A stretch of 64,000 nt of DNA from Elephas maximus indicus (GCF_024166365.1 NC_064832.1:43428249-43492248), one strand, 5' to 3'. Counted from the first letter of the stretch, positions 11,090 through 23,072 are shown. The notes: generated by a model not told the origin, from the letters alone. Numbers and translations: made by a program.

Positions 11090-12830
11090 TTTTTATATGA
11101 TATAGGTTGTCTTTTCACTGTCTTACTGAAAAATTTTGATTAAAATTAGTTCCTTATTTCAATGTAGTATAATTTATTAATTTTTCACCTTATGTTTACA
11201 GATTTTTGTGCCTTGTTTGGGAAAATTTTGTTAACTTAAGGTCATGAACAGTTATATTCCCTTATGTTTTCTTCTATCGCTATTCTCAGGAATATTTTGT
11301 GTAAGATTGGTGATATTTCTTCCATAAATATTTGGAATAATATACTGGTGAATATATCTGCACCTGGAATATTCTTTGCATCATTTAATAGCCTTTGAAC
11401 CATTCAGTATTTCTTTATCTGTTATATTTGGCAATTTGTGCTTTTTAAAGAAATTTGTCCAAAAATTTATTGGATTTTTTTTTTTTTTTTGGTCTTTTTT
11501 AATGCCTGAAAAATAGAGTTATGTCCTATTTCAATTTCTGGTATTTGTAATTTTTGTTTTATTTTCTTTTTGTGTGTGTTTTAACTTGTGGGGTTTTTGA
11601 ACATACCTCTTGGAGGGAGAGCGTGGTTGGAAAATAAAAGTAGAAAAAAGAAGTAGAAGGCGTGCATTATTTGCATAAAAATATAGTAGACTAGTGTTTG
11701 ACCAATCATTAGTCGAGTTGGCATCAAATTCACCACCACATTGAGATTTTTCTATAGTGTATTTTCATTGTAATTCAATAAAAAATATAATCTAGTTTAT
11801 AGAGCAATTTCTTCTTTAAAAAATGGTATTTAAAAATATTATTTAAAAACATTTTGCTTTTTGCTTTCCAAACAATTTAGTGTTATCAAGTTATTTTTTC
11901 TGTATTGATTTATATTTTTATTGCACTGTGACCAGTGTACATATTCTGTATGATCTCAATTATTTGAAAGTTGTCGAGATGTGGTTTACGGCCCAGTGTA
12001 TGGTTTATTTTGTAAACATCTATATGTACCTGAAAAGAATGTACCAGCTTTCTTGAGCTCAATTTTGGCATGCTAAATTGTGTATGCTCTATTTATGTAT
12101 AAAAATATCTTTATCTTATTTCTGAAGAATATTTTCTATGGGTATAGAATTCTACATTGGCAGTCATCTTTCAACACTTCAAAAATGCCATTCTAAAATT
12201 TTTTGGCCGCCATTATTCATTCTGATAATTCAATTATTAATCTTATTGTTGTGCCTTTTTTTTTTCCTCTCTTCTCCTGGCAGCTTTTAAGATTTTTCTG
12301 TTTGTATTTAGTTTTTCTCAGTTTGGCTATCATATGACAAGGTATACTTTTCTGCGTATTGCTTATGATCTTAAGAGCTTTATCAATAAAGTTTTTGTCA
12401 TTTATCAGTTTTTTAAAATTCTTAACTATAACCGCTTCAAATATTGTTCCTATATCATTTTCTTTCTCTATAATATGATACTCCAGACACACGTGTGGTA
12501 GATTTTTTTCATTGCTTACCATGTTTCTTAGGCCCTTTTCTATATTTTCCCTTTGTATCTCTCTTTGTGTTCCTAGCTCATAATCCTTTCTTCTGTTGTG
12601 TCTCAAATGTTATTTCTCCAATCTACTTAGTTCTTAATTTCAGATATTATGTATTTTAATTATAGGATCACCTCTTGGTTCTCTTATTTCCATTATCTGG
12701 TGAAGTTCTCTAATTTTTCAATAATTTTCTCCATTTTATCTAAAATTTTTGAGACTGTAAACATAGATATTTTAATGCCCTACTTAGATAACTCTGATTC
12801 CTTGGATCTGTTCCAATTTCCTTTTTGTCT
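11090..12830 (-). mobile_element. Old L1 ORF2 region
   Basis: The plus strand reads as the complement of degenerate mammalian L1 ORF2. Examples are CACTGTGACCAGTGTACATA, ATGGTTTATTTTGTAAACAT and CTGAAAAGAATGTACC near 11930-12050, and the T-rich blocks around 11460-11560. Frames are destroyed by many stops; the longest remaining minus-strand frame is 129 codons (12217-12606), with a low-complexity Lys-rich end. The boundaries are approximate and several L1 pieces may be joined here. Confidence 0.6.
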
Positions 12831-12899
12831 CTACACGTGGTCCTCTCTCATCACATCCTTAGTAATTTCACTGAACGTTGACCTTATGTATAAAAACTC

Positions 12900-13705
12900 T
12901 AGATAGTAAAGAAGGTATACAAATGGATACTAAGCACATGAAATGATCATGAACATCATTAGTCATTAGAGAAATGCAAATTAAAACCACAATTACATAC
13001 CATGTCACAACCACTAAAATGCCCATAATCAAAAGGCAGACAATACCAACTGTTGGTGGGAATTCAGAATAACTCATGTATGGCTGGTGGGGATGTAGTA
13101 TATTACAGCCACAAAGAAAACTTGTTTGGCAGTTTCTTAAACCATTAAACTTAAATTTACCATATAACTCAGTAATTCCATTCCTAGGAATCTACACAAG
13201 AGAAATGAAAACTTATGCCCACACCAAGACAGGTACATGAATGTTCATAATAGTATTTTATTTATAATAACCAGTCACTATACAATAATACATATGTTCA
13301 TCAACTTATAAACAAACAAAATGTGGTACACCCATACAAGGAGATATTAGTAATTAAAGGAACCAATACTTTTATTATACATACTACAACACTGACAAAC
13401 TTCAAAAGCATCGTGCTAAGTGGCAGAAACCAGATTGAAATGAAATGTCTATAGAAGGAAAACCTATAGGAATTTATTGAGACAGAAAGCAGATCAGTGT
13501 TTACTTAGGGCTGAGGGTGGGATCAGAGATTAACTGCAAATGAGTATGAGGGAATTTCCCAGGGTTATGGAAATGTTCTATGCCTACGTAGATTTTGCGA
13601 CAGCTGCACCACTCTAGAAATTTGCTAAAGTCAGGAATTACATGCTTAGAAAATATGGGTTTTATGGTATGTAGATTATACTTCAATGAAGATATTTTAA
13701 AGCAT
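12900..13705 (+). mobile_element. Old L1 3' end
   Basis: The order of phrases is that of an L1 ORF2 end and 3' UTR: ATGCAAATTAAAACCACAAT, TTGGTGGGAATTCAGAATAA, ATTCCATTCCTAGGAATCTA, ATGTGGTACACCCATACAAG and AGCATCGTGCTAAGTGG. It lies directly after an opposite-strand L1 fragment, so the two form a tail-to-tail or inverted arrangement. Confidence 0.8.
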
Positions 13706-13876
13706 AGAGGCTTCAGATAATACTTTGCTCTAGAGAGAGCTTGCCCATGTCTGATTACCTCCATCTAGGTGTTGCACTTTTTGGTGAAGCTTGGTTTACC
13801 TATGGTTTGCCCAGTTTCTTTAATGCATCCCTCTGCAGTTTACAAATGGGATTTCTTCTCTCCCTCTCTCACCTTT

Positions 13877-14026
13877 GGTGCTGTTGACACCTGTGTAGAG
13901 TCATAGCAACATGCAAACCTCCATTGATAGATGGCTGGTGACTGTGTATGAGATACCTTGGCCAGGAATCAAACCTGGTTCTCCTACATGGACGGTGAGA
14001 ATTCTACAACTGAGCCGTTACTGCTT
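13877..14026 (-). mobile_element. tRNA-Gly-headed SINE, truncated
   Basis: The complement of 13959-14026 reads as a decayed tRNA-Gly: CTCAGTTGTAGAATTCTCAC for the D arm and anticodon region, and CAGGTTTGATTCCTGG for the T arm. Downstream on the minus strand is the family body, CCATCTATCAATGGAGG and TTGCATGTTGCTATGA, truncated before the RTE-like tail. The fuller copy is at 54730-55062. Confidence 0.75.
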
Positions 14027-14060
14027 CTGTGTTGCATTAACCACTACCCACCCCCCAAAA

Positions 14061-14138
14061 GGAATGGCTGGTGGATTTGAACTGCTGACCTTTTGGTTAG
14101 CAGCACTTAGCTCTTAACCACTGTCCTACCAGGGCTCC
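14061..14138 (-). mobile_element. AfroSINE head fragment
   Basis: On the plus strand CTGGTGGATTTGAACTGCTG, TTTTGGTTAGCAGC and CCAGGGCTCC are the complement of the tRNA-like head. The body is missing. Confidence 0.85.
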
Positions 14139-14205
14139 ATGCTGCGTTAACAACCCTAAAATCTTACAAAATCTGATTTTTCATTTTATTTTACTTTCAT
14201 AAGAC

Positions 14206-14227
14206 TTGTGTGTGTGTGTGTGTGTTA
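14206..14227. repeat. (TG)n microsatellite
   Basis: A short TG dinucleotide run. Confidence 0.9.
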
Positions 14228-15760
14228 CAAATTCAAAGGCTTATTTCTCGCCTATGCCACATTTCCACCTCAGGTTGACTACAGATTTGCTCTGCATCAT
14301 CTTCACTTTGATACACAGGCTGATGGACACTTCTGTCTAGATAGAGTAATGTCAATTTTCTCTAAGCTTCTGCCTAAACACCTTCTGCTCAAACACCTTA
14401 GACCAAAGTGAGTCCAGGTACTGGTATAACACTAGACACACAGACCAATGGAATAGAATTGAGAGTCCAGAAATAAGCCCACACATCTACGATCAAATGA
14501 TTTTTCACAAGGGTGCTAAGTCCATTCTATGAGGAAAGAAGAATCGCTTCAATAAATGATGCTAGGAGAATTGAGTTTCAACATGCAGAAAAATTAAACA
14601 GGATCCACACCTCATACCATATACAAAAACAAATTCAAAATGAATTAAGGGCCTAAATGTGCAAACTAAAGCCTTCAAATTCTTAGAAGAAAAAGCAGGG
14701 CAATGCCGTCAGGTCTAGCTTTTAACAATGGATTATGTAACATAGTGACAGAAGCAAAAACAGCAAAAGACAAAATAAATAAATGTGACCTCATAACAAT
14801 CAAAAACTTTTGTTCTTCAAAAGCCTATGAAAAAGTAAAAAGACAAGCTACTGGCTGTGAGAGTATCTTCAGAAACCATATATCTGACAAGAACCTAATA
14901 ACAAATATATATTAAAACTTTCACAACATAACTACAAAAAGACAAATAACCTAATCATAAAATAGGCAAAGGACTTGAATAGATATTTCACCAAAGAGGA
15001 CATTTAAATGGCCACCAAACACATGAAAAGATGCTTAGTGTCATTAGCCATCAGAGAGATGCAAATCAAAACCACAATGAGATAACATTTCACTCCCACT
15101 AGGATGGCTAAGATTTAAAAAACAGAAAATGACAAATGTTAGTGAGGATGTGGGGAAATTGGAACCTTTTCCATTGCTGGTGGGAGTGCAGACTGGTACA
15201 GCTCAGTGTGGTGGCTTCTTAAAAAATTAAAAATAGAACTACCATACGACCCAGCAATTTCACTCCTAGGTATATACCCAAAAGACTTGAAAGCAGAGCC
15301 TGAAAAAGAAACTTGTACACCAATGTTCATTGCAGCACTCTTCACAATAGTCAAAAGATGAGAACAACCTAAATGCCCATTAACAGAAGAATGGATAAGC
15401 AAAACATGATACATATATGGAATGGAATACTACACAGCTAGTTGGAGAAATGACATCTTGACACATGCTGCTATGTAGATGGAAGTGGAAGGCAATAGGC
15501 TGAGTGAAGTAAGTTAATCACAAAGGACAAATATTGTATGCCTTCTCTTACATAAAAAGACGAGAAAAGTTAAATGTATAGAGACCACAGTTTATTAGTG
15601 CTCACCAGGGCTGGGAAGGATGGCGGAAGGGGGAAGTTAACAGTGATGGAATTACAGCATTGATTAAGGGTGATGTTGTATGGTTGATTATTTCAATTAT
15701 TGTCAGTAAATCATAAAAAGTTGTACATGCAAAAGTTGTGTGATAAAAATATTTACAGCA

Positions 15761-16027
15761 ATGACAAAAAAAGGAGTAGTTGCTGAGGCTACTTACGTAC
15801 AACCAAAAACCTCATGGGATTTTGTTTCTTTGTTTGGAGGTTTTGGATCATGGTTTCATGCAATATCACAATTAATTGTCCTAATAATATGTTTAGTGCT
15901 TCTGTTCTACCTCCTAGCTCATTGTGCAGTGCCTGGGGTCTTAAAATTTTGCAAACGGCCAGCAGAGTCACAACAATTGGTCTCTATTCACCTGAACCAA
16001 CAAAGGAAGAAGGAGAGTCTGGAATAA
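15761..16027 (+). pseudogene. Membrane-protein-like open frame in L1 3' region (copy 2)
   Basis: An ATG at 15761 opens 88 codons to a TAA at 16025-16027, just before the RTE insertion. Residue order matches copy 1 (172-540): a short Lys-rich N-terminus, an aromatic GSWF segment, a transmembrane-like block of about 20 hydrophobic residues, a PGVLK turn and a charged tail. My hand comparison of the two copies finds differences spread about evenly over codon positions, as expected if both have decayed neutrally since insertion. The frame would therefore be ancestral rather than functional now. Confidence 0.45.
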
Positions 16028-16048
16028 AAGGATATAGAATGTGTAGCT

Positions 16049-16463
16049 GGACGATGAATAAGGAAGACTGAAGAAGAATAGACATCTTTGAATTGTGGTG
16101 TTGGGGAAGAGCATTGAATATACCATGAAATGCAAAAGAATGAAGAAATCTGTCTTAGAAAAAGTACAATCAGAATGCCCTTAAAATCAAGGATGATGAG
16201 ACTAAGTCTCACATAGAGTCTCACTTTGGACATGTTGTCAGGAGTGATCAGTTCCTGGAGAAGGACGTTATGCTTGGTAAAGTAGAGGGTCAGTGAAAAA
16301 GAAGAAGACCCTCAGTGAGATGGATTGACACAGTGGCTGCAATAAGTGGGCTTAAGCATAACGACGATTGTTAGGATGGTGCAGGGCCGGGCAGTGTTTC
16401 CTTCTGTTGTACGTAGGGTTGCTAGGAGTCAGAATTGACTCGATGGCACCTAACAACAACAAC
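16049..16463 (+). mobile_element. RTE LINE 3' fragment inserted in L1, with TSD
   Basis: The sequence encodes decayed C-terminal RTE protein (near GAATTGTGGTGTTGGGGAAG) and ends CGATGGCACCTAACAACAAC, the family's (AAC)n 3' end. The target duplication is ATAGAATGTGTAGCT at 16034-16048 and ATGGAATGTGTGGCT at 16464-16478, about 15 bp with two mismatches. The L1 3' UTR reads on correctly across the join. Confidence 0.9.
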
Positions 16464-17007
16464 ATGGAATGTGTGGCTAATTGATTCCATTAAAAATTGC
16501 CCCCTTTGCCATGAGACCAGAGGAACTGAATGGTGCCTGGCTACCACTACTGAACATTTTGATCAAAGATACCACAGAAGAACCCTGATCAAAAGGGAGA
16601 AAATGCAAAATAGAATTTCAAATTCTCATGGACTGCAGAGCTATGAAGTTTGGATGAATCCCTGAATTCTTTAAATCTTAAACTGAAAACATCCCCTGGA
16701 GTCACCTTAAACCCAAAATAGTAAAAAAAAAAAAAACTACCTGTCTTGAGCATTATTCTCTTTTAAGAACTATCTGTATGGGATCAAAATGACAACAGTA
16801 GCTTGAAAGATCAGATTGGAACCTTAGGGAGTAGTGAATTTACATTAATGGAGAGGAAGAACTCAGAAAAGGAAGATGAGAATGGTTGCATGCCTAAGAA
16901 TGTAGTCAATGTCACTAAATGATATACATAGTAACTGTTGAATTGGTGTATGATGTGTATGTTCTCAACAACAAAATAATTTCCTTTTAAAAATCTTAAA
17001 AAAAAAA

Positions 17008-17090
17008 GATCACAGCCTGGGAAACCCTATGGGAGAGTTGTACTCTGTGACATGCGGCTGCTATGAGTCAAAATTGACTGGATGACAAGC
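17008..17090 (+). mobile_element. AfroSINE 3' half
   Basis: CAGCCTGGGAAACCCTATGG, TTGTACTCTGTGACATG and GCTATGAGTCAAAATTGACT are the body of the SINE. It abuts the A-rich end of the L1. Confidence 0.8.
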
Positions 17091-17800
17091 AAGACCATCA
17101 CAATTTGCTTAAGCATATTTCATATACAAATGTTAGATCAGGACACTTAGCGGGTATTATTATCATTTAAACTGAGTAAAATGAAGCTCGTGCGTGTACA
17201 TATGTGTTCAGCTGGGGTTGGGACGCAGATAAAGATTTGTGGTTTCAAAGCCAAGGTTCTTAACTTCTAATTATTTGGTCCAATTTAATTGATCATACTC
17301 CCTTACTGAAAGGCCTTAAAAACTAATAACAATAATCTATAAAATAATATTAATATAGTGAAAACAAAATTATCAATAATTTTTTTTCTCTTTAAAAAAT
17401 TGGAAATGGCATTGTCTTTTTAAAACATATGCTCCATTTGGCTTCTAAGCACTTGGATTTTTTTGTTTTTTTTTTACAAACTTTTAATACTAATTCAATT
17501 TTTAATTCTTAATTTATTTTGTTGTGTTTTGTTTTCTTGGCTACAGAGCAGGAGGAACAGTGAGGCAAAGTTAAAAATGTAGAGCAAGGAGAAAAGGAGG
17601 GGCAAGCCCAGCGATTTTCATCACACAGAAATTGGGAATTTAACAGTTGATTACCTATTACAGTATCTTGGTGGTTCCCTTGTGTTTTACATTTCTTTCA
17701 GCTTAATTAATGACTCGCTCTGCCTTTTAATCCGCCTTCCCTAGATTATTAACATAGTAGCTTTGTTTATTTAGGGAGAATGGGGTGCATGGATGTTAAA
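17091..17800. other. AT-rich stretch without recognised features
   Basis: Poly-T and poly-A tracts around 17380-17480 are the only structure seen. Confidence 0.4.
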
Positions 17801-17801
17801 T

Positions 17802-18255
17802 AGTTGTTGTCCTTTCCAGCTTGTAGAGACCCCATGCACAACAGAACAAAACACTGCCCGGTCCTGCGCCATCCTCACAAAAAAGTGCAAAGAACATCAT
17901 TGCAGTTATTGTGTCAATCCATGTCGTTAAGGGGCTTCCTCTTTTTTACTGACCCTCTGCTTGGAGCCCTGGAGGTGCAGTGGTTAAGAAATTAGCTGCT
18001 AACCAGATGGTCAACAGTTAGAATCCACTAGCAGCTCCTTGAAAACCCTATACGGCATTTCTCCTATGCCTCATAGGGTCACTATGAATCAGGTTAGATT
18101 TTCTACTTTACCAAGCATGATGTCCTCTAGGGGTAGGCCCCTCCTGATAACATGTCCAAAGTCACACTATCCTGTCTCCTAAGGAGCGTTCTGGCTTACT
18201 CTTCCAAGACAGATTTGTTCGTTCTTCTGGCAGTCCACAAAATTCAGTGTTAAAT
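17802..18255 (-). mobile_element. RTE 3' end, split by an AfroSINE
   Basis: ACAACAGAACAAAACACTGC, CCGGTCCTGCGCCATCCTCA and, after the SINE, CTACTTTACCAAGCATGATG and CTGATAACATGTCCAAAGTC are the complement of the RTE 3' region in the correct order. The (AAC)n end is reduced to GTTGTTGT at 17802. Confidence 0.88.
17963..18093 (+). mobile_element. AfroSINE nested in RTE
   Basis: GGAGCCCTGGAGGTGCAGTG starts the tRNA-like head; AGCTGCTAACCAGATGGTCA and CATAGGGTCACTATGAATCA follow. It lies inside the RTE fragment in opposite orientation, so this SINE moved after the RTE copy. Confidence 0.88.
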
Positions 18256-19364
18256 AGTATTGGTCAGCATCACACTGGTATTTAAATGCCTAATAATGTC
18301 TTGCTGATTTGTATTTAGACTCATTTTGTATTTAACGTGGTTCCATGGTTGTTCTCCAGGAGTATGGAGTCCATATTTTCATTACTTTGGAATTTCTTGA
18401 GAGAACTTTGAAATAGTTTTAGAAAAGATCATTTTTAGAAGCGGCATGAATAAAACGTAATTCTGGAATATGTTACTTTTTTTTTTTTTTTCCTCAGCAG
18501 ACTTCCACATAGGGATATACATTCATTGATACAGAACATGTAAGGTACATACCAACCACTCTAAATCACCTAGGTAAAATGGCTTAGAATTCATTAAAGA
18601 AAACAAAGCATAGTTGAAATTGCTTGCTGTTGATATTATATTATGATATTTACTTGTTTTTCTAATCTCTTTCTCCAATTTCACTGTCATTAATTCACGC
18701 AAATAAGAATTAAGGACTTTCTCTGTCTCTCTGTCTCCCTCTTTGTCTCTTTATTTCTTTCTCTCCCCCTCTCTTCCTCTCTGGCTTTGGAAGCTACAAT
18801 AAGCTGTACTGAATTTGGTAGCTTTACTTATATTTAATTTTATTTTCTGAGGTATTTACATTCATATGTAAGACACTCACAGTCTTTTATATTCACAATA
18901 TTATATTCAGAGGTTCTGCATTAGATTAGGTTGTCCTTCCAAACTGGATTGGAGAGAGATGCCAACACATATGGTAACTCCTGGAACAATTTACAGTTTG
19001 AACAACCTACAGGAAACCATGAAAGCCACATTTCCTGTCAGTACTGCAAAGCCAAATCCTGTGTTTGGAAATCATCTTGAGCATGTATCTAAAATCTGTG
19101 CAAAACCGATTTAGTGATCTTACGTAGTTTTAGAGGTGACATATCCTCGGTGACATTCCATTAAAAGCTACCAAATCCTTGATTGTGTTCTAATAAGTGG
19201 AACTAATTTTAAGTTCTACTCTGTGTTTTTTAAATGCATGATATTTAAATGCCAGTCCAAATCAAAGTTCAATTTCTTGTCTCTGATGATCTTCTCAATG
19301 TATTGCACTTACGGTTCTTTTTTCTTCAAAAGACAAGAATATTTGAAATTCCTCTCCTTAATAT
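18256..19364. other. Stretch without recognised genes
   Basis: It holds a poly-T run near 18477-18492 and a CT-rich tract at about 18718-18783. The remainder resembles no repeat I know. Confidence 0.4.
18718..18783. repeat. Polypyrimidine (CT-rich) tract
   Basis: An imperfect run of TCTC, TTTC and CCTC units. Confidence 0.9.
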
Positions 19365-20443
19365 GTTGTTATAAGATGCTGTTGAGTTGATTCCCACTCA
19401 TAGCAACTTCATGCACAACAGAAAGAAACATTGCCTAGTCCTGTGCCATCCTCACAGTCATTGCTGTGCTGGAGCCCATTGTTTTAGCCATTGTGTCAAT
19501 CCATCATGTTGAGGGTCTTCCTCTTTTTTGCTTACTCTCCACTTTACCAAGCACAATGTCCTTCTCCAGGGAATGGTGCCTTCTGGTAACATGTCCAAAG
19601 TAGGAGAGACGAAATCTCACTATCCTTGGTTCAAAGGGAGCATTCTGATTATACTTCTTCCAGGACATTTTTTCTGGCAGTCCATGGCATATTCAATATT
19701 CTTCACCAATACCATAATTTGAATGCATCAGTTCTTCTTTGGCCTTCCTTATTCATTGTCCAGCTTTCACATGCATATGAGGCCATTGAAAATACCATGG
19801 CTTGGGCCAGGAACACCTTAGTCCTGAAGGTGACATCTTTGCTTTTTAACACTTTAAAGATGTCTTTTGCTGCAGATTTGCCCAATGCAACACATCATTT
19901 GATTTCTTGACTACTGTTTTCACAGATTTTGACTGTGAATCAGGTAAAATGAAATTCTTGATGTCAGTATTTTGTAGGTTTATCATGATGTCATTTATTG
20001 GTCCAGTCATAGGGAGTTTTATTTTCTTTATGTTGCAGCATAATCCATTCTGAAGGCTGTGGTCCTTGATCCTCATCAGTAAGTGCTTCAAGTCCTCTTC
20101 ACTTTCAGTAAGCCTGGTGGTGTCATCTGCATATGGAAGATTGTTCATGAGGCTTTCACCAGTCCTTACGCCATGTTCTTCTTCATGTATTTCAGCTCAG
20201 CATACAGATTGAATAAATACAGTGAAATTACACAACTCTGAGGCACACTTTTCCTGATTTTAAATGACTTCCTTTTGGTCTATGTACAGGTTCTGCATGA
20301 GTACAATTAAGTGTTCTGTAATTCCCATTCTCTGAAATGTTATCCATAAGTCGTTATGATCCACACAGTAGAATGCTTTTGCGTAGTCAATAAAACACAG
20401 GTAAACATTTTTCTGGTATTCTCTGCTTTCAGCCAAGATCCAT
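19365..20443 (-). mobile_element. Older RTE copy, segment 1 (3' part)
   Basis: This is the 3' third of a degenerate RTE LINE. YADD, the reverse transcriptase catalytic motif, is still encoded at 20122-20133 on the minus strand, and minus-strand frames 19846-20148 and 19703-19885 preserve blocks such as ESEEDLKHLL and YACESWTMNKE. The element continues at 21171 and again at 24548 after two insertions. Confidence 0.9.
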
Positions 20444-21170
20444 TAGTGATGTTTAAGATTATGTGTCATCATGGCTGGGCCATTATTCTCAGTGTTTTGA
20501 CAGTTATACAAGGTTGTGATCACTTCCCTGTTGAAATCTGGTATATGATCACCCCCATGATGTAATCTGCTGAGTGGTACTCGCCTGGGCAGGGCCTGTG
20601 GTGGCTCATCACACCCTCAGCCTTCATCTCTCTGCCCTCCTCTACCTACTTGCTTCCTGCTCACCTTGCCAAGACTTTTCGCTTATTCTGGATCCTGTAG
20701 CTGCCTCTTGTTTGTCTGACCTCTGGTTCTTGGAACCTGAGCCAGCAGCTTACCTGCCTATCTTGGGATTCGTCGATCTTCACAGCCTGTGAGCAGGAGT
20801 CCTGCTCTCTGACCTGCTGACCTTGGTTTCGCCAGGCCCTGCAGCTACATGAATCAGGAGAAGGCTTGTGGTCTTGCCTGCCAATCTTGGGATTCGTCAA
20901 CATTCACAGACTGTGAGCAAGAGCTCTGCTCTCCTACTTGCCGACTTTGGGTTTGCCAGCCCCTGCAGCTATGTGAATCAGGAGAGTCCTTTATTCTGAT
21001 CCACGGATTCGGGATGTTCCAGCCTTTACAATTGCATGAACTGTTTCGCTGATATAAATCTCTCTCTCTGTATGTGTGTGTGTGTATATATACATATACA
21101 TACATATATATATATATACATATATATACCCTTTACTGGTGTTGCTTCTCTAGAGAACCCAGCCTAAGAC
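20444..21170 (+). mobile_element. LTR-like element inserted in the older RTE
   Basis: The insertion interrupts the RTE between GCCAAGATCCAT and TCCATCTGACACCAGC. TCCAT is present on both sides (20439-20443 and 21171-21175), consistent with a 5-bp target duplication. It begins near TTAAGATTATGTGTCATCAT and ends TTCTCTAGAGAACCCAGC, which is MaLR/LTR-like in style. Inside, a unit of about 121 bp is tandemly duplicated (GGGATTCGTCGATCTTCACA near 20765 and GGGATTCGTCAACATTCACA near 20886). A TG/TA microsatellite lies near its right end. I cannot name the family. Confidence 0.5.
21066..21128. repeat. (TG)n/(TA)n microsatellite
   Basis: Alternating TGTG and TATA dinucleotides within the LTR-like element. 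Confidence 0.85.
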
Positions 21171-21304
21171 TCCATCTGACACCAGCAATGATATCCTTCC
21201 TTTTATGTCCTCTTTTGGATTTCTGGAAGTTTCCTTTCAATGTACAGCTGCAACCATTTTTATTTATGTTCGGCATAATTTTATTTGCATGCTATATTGT
21301 TCAA
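21171..21304 (-). mobile_element. Older RTE copy, segment 2
   Basis: TCCATCTGACACCAGCAATG and the following 100 bases align with 22450-22590 of the younger RTE, so this resumes the older element exactly where segment 1 stopped. It is cut at 21304 by the young RTE insertion. Confidence 0.88.
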
Positions 21305-22080
21305 TTGTTGTTGTTGTTGTTAGGTGCCGTCGAGTTGGTTGCAACTCATATTAACCCTATGCACAACAGAACGAAACACTGCCCAGTCCTGCGTCATCCT
21401 TAAAATTGTTGTTATGCTTGAGCTCATTGCTGCAGCCACTGTATCAATCCACCTTGCTGAGAGTCTTCTTCTTTTCCACTGATGTTGTACTTGGCCAAGC
21501 ATGATATCCTTCTCCAGGGACTGATCCCTTCTGACAACATGTCCAAACTATGTAAGGTGCAGTCTCGCCATCGTTGCTTCTAAGGAGCATTCTGGTTGCA
21601 CTTCCTCCAGGAGAAATTTGTTCATTCTTTTGGCAGTCCAAGGTATATTCAATTTTCTTCACCAGTGTCACAATTCAAAGGCATCAATTCTTCTTCGATC
21701 TGCCTTATTCATTGTCCAGCCTTCCCGTGCATATGACGCAATTGAAAAAAACCTGGCTTGGGTCAGGCGCACCTTAGTCTTCAAGGTGACATCTTTGCTT
21801 TTTAACACTTTAAAGAGGTCCTTTGCAGCAGATTTACCCAATGCAATGCATCATTTGAGTACTTGACTGCTGTTTCCATGGCTGTTGATTGTGGATCCAG
21901 GTAAAAAGAAATTCTCGACAACTTCAATCTTTTCTCTGTTTATCATAACGTTGCTTATTGGTCCAGTTGTGAGGATCTTGTTTTCTTTATGTTGAGGTGT
22001 AATCCATACTGAAGGTTGTGGTCTCTGATCTTCGTTAGTAAGTGCTTCAAGTCCTCTTCACTTTCAGCAAGCAAGATTGT

Positions 22081-23072
22081 ATCATCTGCATAACACTAGT
22101 TGTTAATGAGTCTTCCTCCAATCCTGATGCCTGCTCTTCTTCATATAGTCCAGCTTCTCAGATTATTTGCTCAGCATGCAGATTGAATAGGTATGGATAG
22201 GTTGAAAGTATACAACCCTGGCATACACCTTTCCTGACTTTAAACCAATCAGTATCCTCTTGTTCTGTCTGAACAACTGCCTCTTGATCTATGTAAAGGT
22301 TCCTCATGAGCACAATTAAGTGTTCTGGAATTCCCATTCTTCGCAGTGTTATCCATAGTTTGTTATGATCCACACAGTTGAATGCCTTTGCATAGTCAAT
22401 AAAACACAGGTAAACATCCTTCTGGTATTCTCTGCTTTCAGCCAGGATCCATCTGACGTCAGCAATGATATCCCTGATTCTACGTCCTCTTCTGAAACTG
22501 GCCTGAATTTCTGGCAGTTCCCTGTTGATATACTGCTGCAGCTGTTTTTGAATGATCTTCAGCAAAATTTTGCTTGCGTGTGATATTAATGATATTGTTC
22601 TATAATTTCCACGTTTGTTTGGATCACCTTTCTTGGGAATAGGCATAAATATGAATCTTTTCCAGTTAGTTGGCCAGGAAGCTGTCTTCCGTATGTCTTG
22701 GCATAAACGAGAGAGCACCTCCAGCACTGCTTCTGTTTGTTGAAACATCTCAATTGATATTCCATCAATTTCTGGAGCTTTGTTTTTTGCCAATGCCTTC
22801 AGAGCCACTTGGACTTCTTCCTTTAGTACCATCAGTTCCTGATCATATGCTACCTCTTGAAATGGTAGAACATCGACTAATTCTTTTTGATATAACAACT
22901 CTGTGTGTTCCTTCCATCTTCTTTTGATGCTTCCTGCATTATTTAATATTTTCCCCATAGAATCCTTCACTATTGCAACTCGAGGCTTGAATTTTTTCCT
23001 CAGTTCTTTCAGTTTGAGAAACGCCGAGCGTGTTCTTCCCTTTTGGTTTTCTATCTCCAGCTCTTTGCACAT
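22081..23072 (-). pseudogene. RTE reverse transcriptase, disrupted
   Basis: A 304-codon frame (22158-23072) covers the N-terminal flank and RT motifs up to motif B. NYRTISLI and ASKILLKIIQK are RT motif 1. FIDYAKAFNCVD is motif A, with the first Asp retained and an Asn where a second Asp is usual. GVCQGCILS is motif B. The frame is lost after this, but the catalytic YADD is still encoded at 22081-22092 in another frame. The protein would be non-functional because RT and endonuclease are not in one frame. Copies at 49853-49864 and 20122-20133 also preserve YADD. Confidence 0.93.

Larger units (their letters stand above)
14413..17006 (+). mobile_element. 5'-truncated L1, interrupted by an RTE fragment
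   Basis: ORF2 sequence is recognisable from GGTACTGGTATAACACTAG onward (AGACCAATGGAATAGAATTG, TTGGAGAAATGACATC, ATGGAAGTGGAAGGC). It is followed from about 15590 by the same 3' UTR family seen at 1-1020. An RTE fragment at 16049-16463 splits the 3' UTR. The element ends near 17000 in an A-rich tract. ORF2 frames are broken throughout; the longest relic is 14703-14915. Confidence 0.85.

Noticed and set aside
22158-23072. 304-codon frame as a host reverse transcriptase or domesticated gene
   Set aside because: It is part of an RTE LINE with (AAC)n end and TSDs, and the frame is broken before the YADD motif.
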